Positions 11,761 to 24,333 of a stretch of DNA of 64,000 nucleotides are shown here, one piece after another. Positions within the stretch are counted from its first letter, which is position 1; each line of letters starts with the position of its first letter. The DNA comes from Parietaria judaica. Lineage: Eukaryota > Streptophyta > Magnoliopsida > Rosales > Urticaceae. The translations under genes were made by a program, and so were the position numbers. The DNA lies in contig OX940861.1 of NCBI GenBank assembly GCA_954871525.1, positions 12,508,842 through 12,572,841 of the forward strand, written 5' to 3'. A model generated the notes under the pieces. That model was not told the origin of the DNA and ran no database searches. It was given only the letters and a program-made list of their open reading frames with translations.

Positions 11761-13720
11761 CTACCTCTCAAGATGACCCTGGGCATCGGCGAGCTTCAAC
11801 GAAAGCTCACGCGATCTAACCAACGCCTGCGCCGTGGCATCACGCTCGGAGATAAGGAGGTCGTTAGCCTGGGCAACGCTCCGAAGGATACCCCCGACAA
11901 AGGCGGCATAACCCTCGCATTCGTCGATAGGCATAGCATCGCTGTGAGAACTGGGAGGCGCCAAGGAAAAATTCCTACAAACGGAGACCGAATAGGCCGA
12001 CCAGTCTTCTAAAAACGAGTCGGCAATCGGGGTGAGAGGAAAGCGGGCGGTGACGCCAGAGCAAGGGACCGTCTTCCCAAAACCCAGGGAAAGAAGGGAA
12101 GGAGACAAACCCGAGGAAGAAGACCCGTCGCCACAACGAGGCGAAGTACGAGCCCCCGACAGCGCAATGGGAACGCCGGTGGGAGTCATCGGCGGCGGCG
12201 GGGCTAGTTGAGCCGTCTTGGGGCCAACGGCTGCCGGCGCGAGTAGCGCCAGAGCATTCCCGGGGGCGGCCGCAGCAGACGTACCACCGGGGATACCGGC
12301 CGGGGAGGAAACCACCTCCACGACATCGACAAAATCCTCCAAGGCAGTCGCACGGACCTCGGAAGGGTACGAGGGCTCTCCGGGAACGTTGTCTCTTCCC
12401 TCTTCTTGGCCGATGAAAGGAGGATCAGACAAGGAGGAAGCTCCCTCCAACAAGAGGGTCGGGGCGGCAACATCGCCAGGCGCCACCACGAAAGGAGGCA
12501 TGGGAGAGGGACCGCTGGTCATCGGCGAGGAGACATCCTCCGGCCGCAGCGAAGGCGTCGGGGATAAGTTGATCGCCTCAATCCTTGTTCCCGAAATGGG
12601 TACATCTTGCGCCCCCTCGAGCTGGAGCTCGGTTGACGAAGGCCGAGAGGAAGCCTCAAGAGTCTCGTCGGTAGCCGAAGGCAAGGAAGCCTTCGGCTGA
12701 GCGATAGTTAGAACAAACGGGTCAACAAAGTCGGCCCTCGGCTTGCTAACAGGTGCGGGGCGTGTCTCACCACTCCGACGAGCAACCGATGACGTGGCTA
12801 ACCGAGATGACTCGGCATTAGGGGACCCCGCGGCAGGAACGGCGACCTTCGGCCTCTTTAAGGCAGGAGCATCGCGAGCCTCCTCGGCCAGCCGCCTACC
12901 GGAAGAAGCCTCCCCCGGAGCAGAGCCATCAAAATCTGCCCTGGTTTTCTTCGACTTCTTCACCGAGCGGCTCCCTTCAGCCGGCCGATCCTCCGGCTCA
13001 ACCATGCAATAAAACCCCTTCGGCAGAAGCGAGGGCCAAAAATCATCACCTCTCGGAACACGCCCGAGCTACGTATCCGGTCGTCGCTGAAATCCTGAGA
13101 CCAATGCCGACGACGGTTGGCAAGGAGGGCCTGGTGCAGCGCTTGGAAACGCGTGTCGTCACCTTTGTGTTTGAACTTCGGCACATCGACAACCCACTCG
13201 AGAGGGAGATTGGCATAATTAGGGCCGAAGGTGAGGAGTTTACCCGCACGAAGAAGTACTTGTTCTCCCATGAAGACTCCTTGCTCGGCGTATTCATCAA
13301 AACATGCTCCCGAAGCCGATGCGACGCCATGAATCTCCCCAGATTTTGGGGATTCCGGGACAGTAGGAAGAGACGCATAAGGTCCTCCAAAGTAATCTCC
13401 ACCCGCTCTTCGCACGCAATGACCAAAGTGCTGAGCATGAGGCAAAGAACGTTGGGCGCCACTTGAGTAATGGGGACCTTGAAGGCGTAGAGGAATGCCA
13501 GAATGAGGTTAGGTATCGGGAGTTGAAGGCCGACGTGCCGAAAGAAGGCTTTATACAAGCAGATATAGCCCGCCGGGGGGTTATCGGCCAGTTCGTCGGG
13601 GTTCGGAAGTCGCGCATAAACATTCTCCCGCGCGAAATACTTCCGCACGATGAGCTCCAACATCGCCTCCTTCATAGCAGAAAGGGGAGATCGAGTAGCG
13701 AACACTTTGCCGGGCGTCAT
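11761..13720 (-). pseudogene. Antisense PF04195-like gene of element 1, frameshifted and truncated
   Basis: Read on the minus strand from ATG at about 13720 (MTPGKVFATRSPLSAMKEAM). The conserved N-terminal domain runs to about 13240 and includes AFLYAFKVPITQVAPNVLCL, TLEDLMRLFLLSRNPQNLGR and ENKYFFVRV. It matches the product of element 2 (32018 onward) over its whole length. A frame change at about 13240 and a second at about 13030 break it, and a low-complexity Pro/Ser/Ala-rich segment runs to 11761, where it ends abruptly. The domain is known in plants as 'putative gypsy type transposon' (PF04195 type); its biochemical role is unknown. A TATA-like site lies 125 bp upstream, as in element 2. 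Confidence 0.82.
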
Positions 13721-13841
13721 ACCGTGACCGGAGCAGTAGGTAGTGGCCGGAAAATAAGAGGAAAGAAGGTTCGAGAAGGGGAAGAAGCACCGGAACAGAA
13801 ATTGCAGAGAAACAAACAAACAAGAAAGTAACAGGAAGAGG

Positions 13842-13850
13842 CTATATAAA
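13842..13850 (-). promoter_or_regulatory. TATA-like box of antisense gene, element 1
   Basis: TTTATATAGC on the minus strand, about 125 bp before the inferred ATG at 13720. Element 2 has a TATA-like box about 135 bp before the equivalent ATG. The shared spacing suggests the antisense gene has its own promoter. Confidence 0.5.
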
Positions 13851-13859
13851 GAATGCAAA

Positions 13860-14374
13860 CCAAGAGGAACACGAAGCGGCGCGACTCAATCTAACGGCCC
13901 AGGATGAAAGCATTTGAAAAAACCAACGGCCAGGATAGGGAGCCGTTACAAGTCCCCAGATGTACTCGAGTGCGAAGCGACGCACGTTGATGAGAAGAGA
14001 CGTTTCCTCTGCCCAAGGCATGCGTAGCCTGAAGACTACGCCCAGGTGGGCCCCAGTACCAGACGATTGTCAGGTAAGACGAGACGTCCCCGACAAGTGG
14101 TCATCGACAACTTACCCTCAACGAAGTCTCGCCGACCTAAGGCTCCCCGATAAAATCTCTTCGGCAAGATGTCCTCGATAAAAGTTCCGCCAACGAGGCA
14201 TCCTCGACGGAAGCTCGTCGATAAAACACCTCTGGTAACAGCTCGTCAACCAAAATGTCTTCGGCAAAAACTCGTCGACAAACGACCATCCGGCGAAGAG
14301 CCCTCTACGGAGTTACCTCGGCGAGAAAAACCCCCCAAGAAGCTTGCCTCTCATTTTACCAAGTGCCAAACACT
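13860..14374. other. Non-coding 3' internal region of element 1
   Basis: GC-rich sequence between the antisense gene and the 3' LTR. It contains degenerate tandem repeats of a GTCGACAAA/CTCGGC type (14100-14330), and I found no protein in it. Confidence 0.6.
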
Positions 14375-14394
14375 TGATAAAATGGGGAACTAAC
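14375..14394 (+). promoter_or_regulatory. Polypurine tract of element 1
   Basis: AAAATGGGGAACTAAC lies immediately before the 3' LTR. An almost identical tract stands on the minus strand at 31447-31465 in element 2, which fixes the relative orientation of the two elements. Confidence 0.65.
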
Positions 14395-15035
14395 TGTTAA
14401 GATCGGATCCGGTTGGATCCCTCTCAACACTGCGAGACCCGCGAGGGTCGGCGAGAGAAGACCGAGAAGCGGATCCCCGAGCACGAACAGGGCCCAACGA
14501 GGAGAGTCGACGACACCAAGGCCCGACGAGGAGAATCGACGACGAGGAGAGTCGACGACACCAAGGCCCGGCGAGGAGAGTCGACGACACCCTGGAAAGA
14601 CAAGAGGCACTGACGGTATCAACAACGACTGATAGGACCGACATTTAATGTTTGAGGGTTCGATGGGACCAGCATTTAATGCTTGAGCACGCCGCGATGG
14701 GATGAGCATTTAATGCGGCTCCCTCGGAAGTAGCCCAGCAGACTCGAACCACACGAAAGGGAAATATATCATGTTTTTGCCAGACACATGAGGGAACGAG
14801 CTGATGGGACCCCGAGAAAAGCGGGAAAGTTGGTCTATAAAACGGGGTTTTCTAAGTAAAAAGAGAGAGGAATATACTTGTAAAAAAAAAGAAAGAAAAG
14901 CAACGGCTGATCAATACAACAGTCACCCCTCTTTTTCATATTTCCATAGTTAATAAACGGAAGGAACCGAGCTCTTCATTTTTTAAGAACAAGAGCGATC
15001 TTGTGACTATTGAGCGGTACGAATTGCCCTCAACA
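14395..15035 (+). repeat. 3' LTR of element 1
   Basis: A 641-bp LTR, TGTTAAGATCGG at its start and CTCAACA at its end, followed by target duplication TTATC. It is a shorter version of the 5' LTR with fewer copies of the internal repeats. TATA-like TATAAAA lies at about 14835. Confidence 0.9.
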
Positions 15036-15138
15036 TTATCAACCAATGAAATGAATATAATGGTCGAGTGAATGAGTAGTTATAACTTAAGGTTAAAAAA
15101 AATAGGGGTTAGATTATGCATATAATTTGAGTGATTCC

Positions 15139-15867
15139 TGTTGAGCGTGTTTCGTACCCTCAACAATCACAAAAGGTCTCCCTTTTGTTTTTAGAGAAAG
15201 AGGTTCGGTTTTTGTCGTTTTGCAATTAGAAGTACTCAAGAATCGCGTTATAGGGGAAACTTCTTGTATATTGATGATCTCTCTTGATTTTTGCTAACCC
15301 TTTACAAATGAGGCTTGTCTCTCCTTATATAGAGGCCTCTTCTTCCTCTCACATTCCTTCATCCCTCGTTTTCTAATCAAGTCCCATCCTTAGCCATCCC
15401 CCCACCTTCAGGAAGCGAGACTAACCATGCTAAGCATGATTAGCCCATACCCTGCACAACTCTCAAGTATCTGCCACTCCTGAGTAGGTAAGGTCGGTAT
15501 GGGGTTCATTAAATGCACCTCACATCGCCAGCTGTCTATTCTCGCTCATCTCTTTTCCGTCGATTCCCCTCGTCGAGCCAGACGTCGTCAATTCCCGGTA
15601 TCATCGCCTTCGGGTGCCATCGATAACTTCCGCCATCGATTCGGGCGTCGTCGACTCCGGGCCTCGTCGACTTCGGGCCTCGTCGATTTCGAGTCTCGTC
15701 GGCGGCGCCATCATCGCCGTCGTCGGCTTTGTGGGCGTCGTCGACCGAGGGCATCCTCGACTTTTGACATCGTCGACTCTGGGCATCGTTGATTTCAGGC
15801 GTCGTCGATTCCACCGAAAGGAGGACTTCTCAATGTCAAGTAGGATCTGCCAGATCCGACCTTAACA
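15139..15867 (-). mobile_element. Solo LTR of a third related Gypsy family
   Basis: A 729-bp unit with a perfect 5-bp duplication ATTCC (15134-15138 and 15868-15872). Read on the minus strand it starts TGTTAAGGTCGGATC and ends GCTCAACA, like the LTRs of elements 1 and 2. It has a TATA-like TATATAAGG at about 15328-15336 on the minus strand. A CG-rich stretch of CGTCGACT-type repeats at 15580-15810 gives spurious open frames. No internal retroelement sequence is present. Confidence 0.88.
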
Positions 15868-15872
15868 ATTCC

Positions 15873-17952
15873 CCTATAGAAATATGAACTTTTCTTTCAC
15901 TTTATTTATAAAAAAAAATGTATATGGGTTGGAATTGGATTAACCCGACACCTACCTCAACTCTACTCGCCCTTATCGAGTTTAGAGAGAAAGAAGAAGA
16001 AACTCAATCTTGCAGGAATTTTTGGAAGACCAACTCGAAACCGATCCGATATTCTTCTTTTTTACTAATTTCAGCACTAAAACGTGTGTTTTGAGTTTTG
16101 ACTATGTAAAAAGTGAAACAGAAATGATGACAAAGCTTATTTAGGGCTTATCTTATCATAATAATTGGTGTAGAAGACAAACAAAAAGATTGTGATGATC
16201 ATTGTTTTGCTAGTGATGAATGATCAGACAGAACTAAGATTGAACTCTCTCTCTTTTTCAACTTGCAATAGTTCGTCCCACTACACCTTTTTTTTTCTTT
16301 CATTAAAATAAATAATGTGTCTGAGATAATGATTTTCAATTTTGTAGTGTTGAAAAAAAAAAGAAAAAAAAAAAGAAAAAAACAAGTCTAAGTGAAGAGA
16401 ATGTCTGTCGAAAAAATGTTCTTTGACCTTTTAGAGACTGTTGGTATGTTGTGAAGTCAAAGACTCAATTTGCCTATTTTCTTTTTTGGTAGGGTTTCAA
16501 GTCAATGTGTTAGCAAATTACTGTAAGCTTGTGGAATCCAAAATATATAGGAACTTTATCATCTCACAATTATAGGTTTATAGCAGCCTAAGTACTCAAT
16601 AATTTATTTTTTATGGTGGCATAAACCTAATATTTTTTGGTAGGGTTCATCTTGGAATTGTGGTGGAAGAATTCAAGTCAATTGAATGGGTTAGCTAATT
16701 ATATAATTTATGATCCAAATTATATAATTAATCAATACTGAACTTAATCCAAGAAAACTAAAAACAGACGGGTTTGTTGTTTTTTCTTCATTGTATATTG
16801 GTTCTTACAAAAATCAAGAAATGGCAAATATTTTTTCTTTCTTTTTTTTTTTTTTTTTGGCCGAGACATTATTTGTTTTTGTCACATTTATTTTTTGGTT
16901 CACTTCAGTTATTCGATACATAATGTAATTATATTAATCGGTTGCATATCGCATTCTCGAAGGTATGAATAAAAGTCCAGAAGCTATTTATAGATTGGGC
17001 TTTTATTTAAACCCTAACTATATTATTTCTTACAAGGATTTAAGTTTCACGAGATGAAAAACTAAGTTTAAAGACAAAAATAATTTCCCATTTAAAAAAT
17101 TTGTCAAATTTACGTACGTCCCTCCACAAGTGCCGTTTTGTGAATCTAAACAATGGAATTTTACCCACAAAAAAAAAAAAGTCAACCGTTCAAGAATATT
17201 TTTTTTTTTATTTTTTCTGCTTTTACACATTTTTTTTATATAATTTTTGAAGAGACAAACCCGATTTCATATGGGTTTTTTTTTTCTTTGATTACGGGTT
17301 ATCCGTGGGCATTTCATATATCGGTACGAGGTAATGCAAAAGGCATTTTAAACGTGGCTAAATACATACAAAATAGTCTAAATAAGCAGCAGCCTATTTA
17401 CCCTTAATAAGTTAAAAGTACTAGACAAATACAGAAAAATAAAATACTCTACACTATTCAATTGTGTTAAACTGCTAAATTGCTAATCATATCTCAACAT
17501 TAATTGATGCTGTAATTGAATGAAACTTTAAAACAAGTCACATAAGATATGGCCATTTACTCCACAATAATAAACACAACTATGATCAGACAAAGCTGTT
17601 CTAAATTTCGACAACAACAAAAAATAAGGTTAGTGATTCTAGTTTTGAAATTAACTCATCCCGGCAACGAGCACGAGCTCTCATCCCGACGATGAGCTTT
17701 CCGACCTCGGACATCATCTATATTCATAGTGAAGACGAAAAGACATTTGTTTCCAAAATAAATATTTAAAAGATAAAAAAAGGACACTAACACGAAAGGA
17801 TTCTATCGCTTCCTCCTTAAAGGATAATAATCTTTATCGATACCCTACAACCACTATACGAAAAACCGAACTACTAACAGCGACGTTGAAATCGTGTCGG
17901 AAATTGACTACGGCCAAGTGACCAACGTGTTCGGGTCAACTGAGAGGCAAAG
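15873..17952. other. AT-rich intergenic DNA, including 3' flank of the PDS5C-like gene
   Basis: No conserved protein was found. Homopolymer T and A runs occur at 16345-16385, 16838-16858 and 17168-17290. The last few hundred bases before 17953 should contain the 3' UTR of the PDS5C-like gene (minus strand). Confidence 0.55.
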
Positions 17953-20900
17953 TCAGCCCTTGGTGCTTCTCCGTCGCTTCTTCCCTTTCGTCATCTCTTG
18001 CAGCTTCTCCGAGTCGGAGGATTCTTCCTTGGCGACCTCGCTCTCCTTCGCCTTAGACTTTGACTTGCCAATGCCGTTAGCACTGGATTTCCCGCTGGCG
18101 GGGACAGGTTTGTCCTTGGAAGCCGAAACCGTCTTTGGCGTGGTTGACTTCGACTTCACCGTCTTGGGAGTGACTTGCTTGGACTTGGTGGACGGAGTGA
18201 TCTGTTCATCCTTGGACTTCGAGGCCTTTGGCGTCTGAGAATCGCTGCTCTTAGTCTTGCTCGATGTTTTCAAAATGACCAAAGTGGGTGATTTGCTACT
18301 GCCACTTTTCAGTGTCTGATCCTTCGATTTTCCAGCACCTGCGTCTTCTGATTTTCCGGCAGATTTAGTGGAGTCGTCTTTGGACTTTCCGGCGGATTTA
18401 GAGGAGTCGTCTTTGGATTTTCCATCGGATTTTCCAGTGCGTGCGGATTTCGGAGTTGTAACCTTGGATTTGCTGAAAGATAGAATTTTAGATATGACAA
18501 TAACTAGTAACATGCTTGTAGAATACTAGGTTTTGAGAGAAAATTATTAGCTTGATCAGTTTCCTTGAACAATGTATAAAAGCGCCTAGGTTGAGGAAAT
18601 AAAATAATTAACATACATAAAAGCTAAAACTAATCGCTTGATTCTAGCAATATCTAAGCTAGTAAATAAACTGACAAATAGAATAATTATAACGATATTA
18701 AATAATACTCCAAATTGAGTGAAAAACAAGTTACCTTTTGGGTGAAGCATCAATCTTCTGAAGTTTTGTACGAAGAACTGCCTTCGTCTTTGCTACCTTC
18801 TTCAGAGGCCTGGTTCAATTAATTAAAGGAAACAAAAACGTCAGTACAGACGACGGATGTTATGTGTTATGATCCCGAGTATCGATGAAGCATGGCCATT
18901 AATGCATGATGTTCTTTTCATGGAAAAATCACACAACGAAAGGCATAGATTTTTTATCTACATCAGACAGTAGTTACAAAAGACATCGACACCCGTTGAG
19001 TACTTTTCCGTTATATGACAAAAGTGAAAATGCTATGGTAAAAGAAATAAAGCTTACATTTCAGCAGAAGCAGTGGGACTCGATTGACCCGTTTCCTCAT
19101 CCTGTTAACAAAGCGTGACGGCATCATTATAGTACGAGAAAGGCAGTATACGAAAGATTAATTATGACTTAATGAATTAATTACAAATGCTTACCTCATC
19201 TGACACAGATCCACCTCCGATAAACTCCCACCTCTCGTGTCTAAGATCTAACGTTTCTACATCCCCATCGGTGTATAAAACCTAGAATAAATGTCAAAAC
19301 AAATTCGACTAAATAAAGAGAATGCTCTTGTCTGAAACAATAAAGTTGATCTAGTTTTACAGCTCTAGGCACAAATTGACATCCACCAACCTTATGCTTC
19401 TTCCTAGCGGAATCAAAAGCTTCTATGACACCGTCGTAATATCTGTCAAATAAGCATTAACATCATAAGAGTCTGCTATAGCTAGCGTTGAAGCAACAAA
19501 AAAAAAAGATGGAAATAGGGTTTAGTTCGTACGCTTTATCATCTGGCCACCAAACTTTAATCTTTGAACCAACCATGCTGTGTCCAAAGTCACTAGATTC
19601 CTGAAACAATTGATTGATATCTTTTAAACTAATGAAATGCATAAAACTAAATTTCACTAGATTAGAACCGATATCATGTTATAATACTACACAAGAAGCC
19701 CGTATCTGACTAAGAAACTTATCGCAACTCAGCATGGGCAAAGGATACAATGAACTTTCATACTTAAAGACAATACTACGCTGCAAGATTTATAATAAAT
19801 ACAAACCATAGAATATAACAGATGTCAAGCACTAGCCTTCCCATGTTGAAATGCCTATAATAAGCAAAAGTGATCTAACGATGTTATGTGATATGCTTAA
19901 AGAAACAAACATACTTTTGTTTTTCCCGGTGTTCGCTTTCTCTTTGCACCAGTAGATTTTGGAGTCTCCTCGGATTTAGTTTCATCCTTTGACGATTTCC
20001 CAGATGACTTTGGCGAAGCGATTACATCCTAATCCATTCACAACCATTAAAGACAACAATTTAGTACTGATCCATAAATGGCAGAAACACGGCATGAAAT
20101 GCAAAGCGAATAATGTACTTTGGTTATTTCTTTAAATGAAGCCTTTTTCCCGTCCTTCTTTGCAGGCTTTTTCTTATCTTCTGCGTGCTTTGCGGAAGAT
20201 CCCTGTGTTTTGCTGCCTCTGTCTACTTTCTTAGCAGACTGCTTCAACGGCTTCTCCTCTGAATCACTTTTTGCGTCAATGCCCTTGGTGGATTCCTCAA
20301 TCTTTGTAGCAGCTTTGCTATCAGTAGAGCTAGCAGCAGGTACCCTTTTCCGCCTACTTGGTCTTGCCTCTGAATCACTTGTTACGTCGGCAATTTTTTT
20401 AGGAATATCTTCAATAGAGGTTGGTGCAGCTTCTTTATCAGAACTTTCCTTTTCTTGTGGTTCAGTTTTTTCATCAGGAGCTTCATTAGCAGATTCAATC
20501 TCCATCTCCTCAGGCTTATCATCAGGCCCTTTCTCACTTTCTAGAGGAACTGCCACATCGGCAGATGGGTCCTTAGAAGGTGAAACAGGAGAATTGTCAC
20601 TATGACCTTCCTGCCCCTGGTCTGGGAGTTCTGCTTCCACTTTCTCGTCGTCCGTAGTTTTCACCAATGAAGTGTCTTCTTCAATAGTTTCATCGGTGCT
20701 ATTCTTCGACATCTCTTCTTTACTAATTGCCTTCTCGGGGTTCGAACTGTCTATTTCGGTCTTGCTTGATTCATCTAAATCTTTGGAATCCTCAACAGGA
20801 TGGTCAACTTCATCCTTTGGCGAGCTTGGATCAGTCAGCGTGATACCATTACTCACAGGAGTCTGAGAATGTCCATCAATAGAAGGATGTTCTTTTTCTT

Positions 20901-23378
20901 TGGCTGCTTCTTCTGTTGCTTCTTTCGTAGCTTCTTCTGTGGCTTCTGCAGTTGCTTCTTTTCCAGTTGCTTCTTCCATCACTGCCTCTTTATCCTCCTA
21001 AATTCAAATCAAAATAAAATAAAAAATAAAAAATTGCATGTTGATATCCAAGATTCAAGCTTAGACGCAACGATGAAAATTAGTTAAATAATATTAAAAG
21101 AAAAAGAGAGAGAGACATAGATAACATACCTCAGCTTCATTATCCAATGATGGCTTTATTGTATTGCTCTCGCCAGCCTGACCAAAGCAAAAAATATTTA
21201 TTCATTTCAATAGGGAAATATAGGACTACATAATGAATGTAAAAGGCAACTGTATATGTCAAAATACTTTCTATAAGTTTAATATCGCAAGTTGATCCAG
21301 TATAATTTTAAAACGCAAAATTAAATCTAAGAGAAGCAAAGCAGAGTCAAGATCAAACTATGATAAATTTAAGCAACAAAGTAAATATGATTTGAAAAGC
21401 ATAAAAGAGTACCTTATTTTCATCAGAACCTTGGGCTTCATTCTGCTCACCACCACCATCTGCATCTTCACAGATACTAGCAACAACTTTACTGTAATCG
21501 GCTATTTCTGTATTCAAGGTTTTTATAGCCTGTACCAAGTAAGGTTTGACCTTTGGCCCAGAATTTTTAAGTACTTTCTCCGCCAATCTCCGAGAAATTG
21601 GTAGGACTTCCTGAAAGAGCGAAAAAGAAAAGTGCCGGTGTGAATGTTTAATAATTAAAATTTGAAAATAACACTGTATTGTTGCCTAAACTTAAAAAAT
21701 GACCTCGTCGTCCTTCTTCACGCTGGCCAGTACAGGCTTGAGAAGCTCCACAGATATTTCTTCACTTTCTTCTAAAACAAGGGACATTACTGTTTCCATT
21801 GAAGAAAAAACATTCTCTGGGTGATGATCCCTGGACATTTTTACAAGAAAACATAAGTGATGTGGGCAAAAGAGCAGGAAAATAATACGCACAATACATG
21901 TAAGATGTTCATCCCATGAATAGGTTCTTAGTATGTCATAGAAGTACAGATTTATCCACCTCTTCAGAATATGTATTATTAAAGAACATTTATAAGCAGT
22001 AAAAGAGGTTTGACGTGTTATTATGTACCTAATTGCCTTAAGAAAATGCTGAAACATCTCCAGAATCAATGAATCACATTCAAGATCCAGCATCACCACA
22101 CAAGACCTGACTTTCGAAACAGTTTCAAGAATTGAGGCCCTTTTGGCGTATGAGCGACTTGTGTTATCGTGAAGACCTTCAAAAGATGATACAATGAGCT
22201 GAAAAACCTCCTGCATAGGCAAAAATCAAACAAGACACAAATCCAGACATTAGAGACACACTTAACCTGAGTCCCAAAAACACGTTAAAATATTCAAAGT
22301 ACCTTCATCTGGTCATCGTCATATGGAGCTTCAGGTGCAGTTATTCTAGTTATTTCACTAATGCAAGAAGCAACTGCAACCCTCACGTCATCATCCGAAT
22401 GTCTTAAAAGTTTATCCTCAACCAGTGCTTTAAGCGATGGCGAAAGGGCACTTTGCATTGAATCCACTGGTGACTGGTCAACCTTTAATAGGCAACTCTC
22501 AACTCTCTATAATCACCAAGAATGAAGGAAACATAAGTGTACGACATGTATTAATAAGAGGAAACACACAAAACAAACTTCAGAAATAAGTGCTGACAAG
22601 CTATTTAAAAACAGAAAAAAAAAATAACGGTATGCTTGCCACTCCAATTCTTTAGAAACGAAAACGCCGAGAAAAACACAGTTCATTTGTTCTATCAACG
22701 ACCTCTCTGCTCAAATCGATACGAGAAGGCCAACTTCAGACTCCAGTAGCAAATAACTTTGCTATTAAACACCAGTGTGAAATAACCAATCCATTCATTA
22801 AAAAAATGGTTCTATTCGTATTTGGGTATTAAATGGTCGAATTTATTATAACTAACATTGGTGAAAAACTAGAATCCAAGGCTTAAAAAACACAAGTTCT
22901 TACTAAAATTTATAAGAAAATGTCACATGCACGCTTAACTCGCTAACCGAACCAGGAGGCAGAGAAATTTGTAATCATTTAAGCATGGAAAAGAAGATAG
23001 CATCAACAACCATTTTTGCTCTTCTTGTACGGCGTATGAAACCCTAAGTGTGCTCAAACAAAATGGAAATTCGCAACCAAAGTAAAGAACCAACTCGAAG
23101 CCATCGCTATAATTCTACGAAAATGGAGAAAAAGAACCAATTTCACACAGAAACAACCCCAAAATGAGACAATTTCGAGACAGAAACGATACCACAACAC
23201 CATCGACCAAACCGAGAAAACTCTACAGAACAAGATTACGAAAAGAAATGCGAAGAATCATAAGGCTTACGTCGAGAAGGGGAAGAAGCTCGTCCACGGA
23301 CGACGGAGGTTCGACGAGCTTATTTCCAGATTCCAGGAGCTGAGCTTCGAGCTCTTTGTCTTTATCCGACGAAGCCAT
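17953..23378 (-). CDS. PDS5C: PDS5 homolog C-like cohesin cofactor
   Basis: A plant PDS5C-type protein that binds cohesin on chromatin and acts in sister-chromatid cohesion and DNA repair. There are 14 inferred coding exons on the minus strand: 23378-23271, 22506-22303, 22210-22029, 21830-21704, 21610-21413, 21177-21130, 20997-20119, 20028-19915, 19600-19533, about 19442-19392, 19281-19195, 19101-19058, 18809-18735 and 18472-17953. All introns are GT-AG and the frame stays open for about 901 aa. Residues 1-275 are HEAT-like (EVFQLIVSSFEGL, RASILETVSKVRSCVVMLDL, MFQHFLKAIR). Residues 290-580, one 879-nt exon, are acidic and low in complexity. A Tudor domain follows at about 630-685 (KIKVWWPDDKA, YYDGVIEAFD, VLYTDGDVE, RWEF), and the tail is rich in Lys and Ser. 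The start is MASSDKDKELEAQLLESGNK, as in other plant PDS5C proteins. Intron 1 is the longest, 764 bp. Confidence 0.93.
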
Positions 23379-24333
23379 GGTTTCCCTGTCTCAGATCCGC
23401 CCGGAATCTCACGCCTACTCCGAATTCAGACCATTGAAACCCTAGAAACGCAGGAATCGCGGTGAGGAAGACGATTTGCAGAGAGAATGTGAACAAAATT
23501 GGGGGAAAATGACGAAAGTTAGGGTTTCTTTCTAGAGAGAGAAAGGAGTGACACTGTGAAAGTTTTCGAAATGTTTTCCAGGAATAATAAAAATAAATAA
23601 TAAATATATTTCTTTTTGGGTACCGGTGTCAGACTCGGTCCTTTATCGCTTTATTGCTTCTCTCTCTTTTTTGTTTCTTTCTTATTCTGTTCTAAACCTT
23701 AATTTCATTATTATTTATTATAAATTGAGTTATATAGAAGAAATCAATCAATATTTTTTCTTAATGTTTACTCATCACATAATAATTAATTTAACTATCG
23801 TACTCATTTAATGACACTTTTTGGCGGTACATTATTTGTTTTTCCATTCAAAGTGGCCGAACGCCGTACCGCAACTTCTGCAGTCTGCGGCAGCAGTACC
23901 GCGATAGGCCACCGCCGTAATGGCATCGTGACGCTGCTCTCGGGTTGCTTCGGTAACATTGGAGAAACCGAAATCCGGTAATTTTCATTTATCCAACTAC
24001 AAATATTTGACTATTTTTCAACATTGGAATCCGAATGTTCTAATGAATTCAATGTGATCTTTGGTATTTTTGAATCTTTGATTCGCCGGGTTTGATGTTG
24101 TGAATATAATTTTGGGAAGAAAAAAAATCTTTCTTAAGAACTTATTAGAAATAACATGTTTCACATTATCTACAAAATTATATGCACCATTTAAGAAGTT
24201 TTAAAAAATCAGGCTCGTGAATTATATTTTATTTAAATTATAAAATATAATAGGTTGAAGCTCGAACCCAATCCAATGCGTCGAAACATTATTATGAGAA
24301 ATAAATAGTAATGCGTCAAATATAGTGCGATAT
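23379..24333. other. 5' flank of the PDS5C-like gene and AT-rich spacer
   Basis: The first 200 bp should hold the 5' UTR and promoter of the minus-strand PDS5C-like gene; I could not pick a firm TATA box. A short GC-rich palindrome-like stretch lies at 23855-23960 (GCCGTACCGC, GCGGCAGCAGTACCGC). No gene is seen. Confidence 0.5.

Larger units (their letters stand above)
6788..15035 (+). mobile_element. Element 1: degenerate Ty3/Gypsy (Tat-like) LTR retrotransposon
   Basis: The element is bounded by two related LTRs (6788-7537 and 14395-15035) that begin TGTTAA and end CAACA. The flanking 5-bp target duplication TTATC is perfect (6783-6787 and 15036-15040). A TGGCGCC-type primer-binding site follows the left LTR, and a purine-rich tract precedes the right LTR. 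Inside are a broken gag, a protease remnant and an antisense gene near the 3' end. Reverse transcriptase, RNase H and integrase are absent; about 550 bp of unrelated AT-rich DNA lies where they would be. The antisense gene between the pol position and the 3' LTR is a known feature of Tat-lineage plant elements, which is why I favour that lineage. The element also holds a later solo LTR at 7873-9508. Confidence 0.9.

Noticed and set aside
12204..13831. Plus-strand frames of 89-160 codons opposite the antisense gene of element 1
   Set aside because: Shadows of the minus-strand PF04195-like pseudogene; the homology is on the minus strand.
15499..15865. Arg- and Ser-rich frames on both strands
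   Set aside because: Composition comes from CGTCGACT-type repeats inside the solo LTR at 15139-15867.
20120..21087. Plus-strand frames over the PDS5C-like acidic exon
   Set aside because: Reverse-strand shadows of the Glu/Lys/Ser-rich coding exon.
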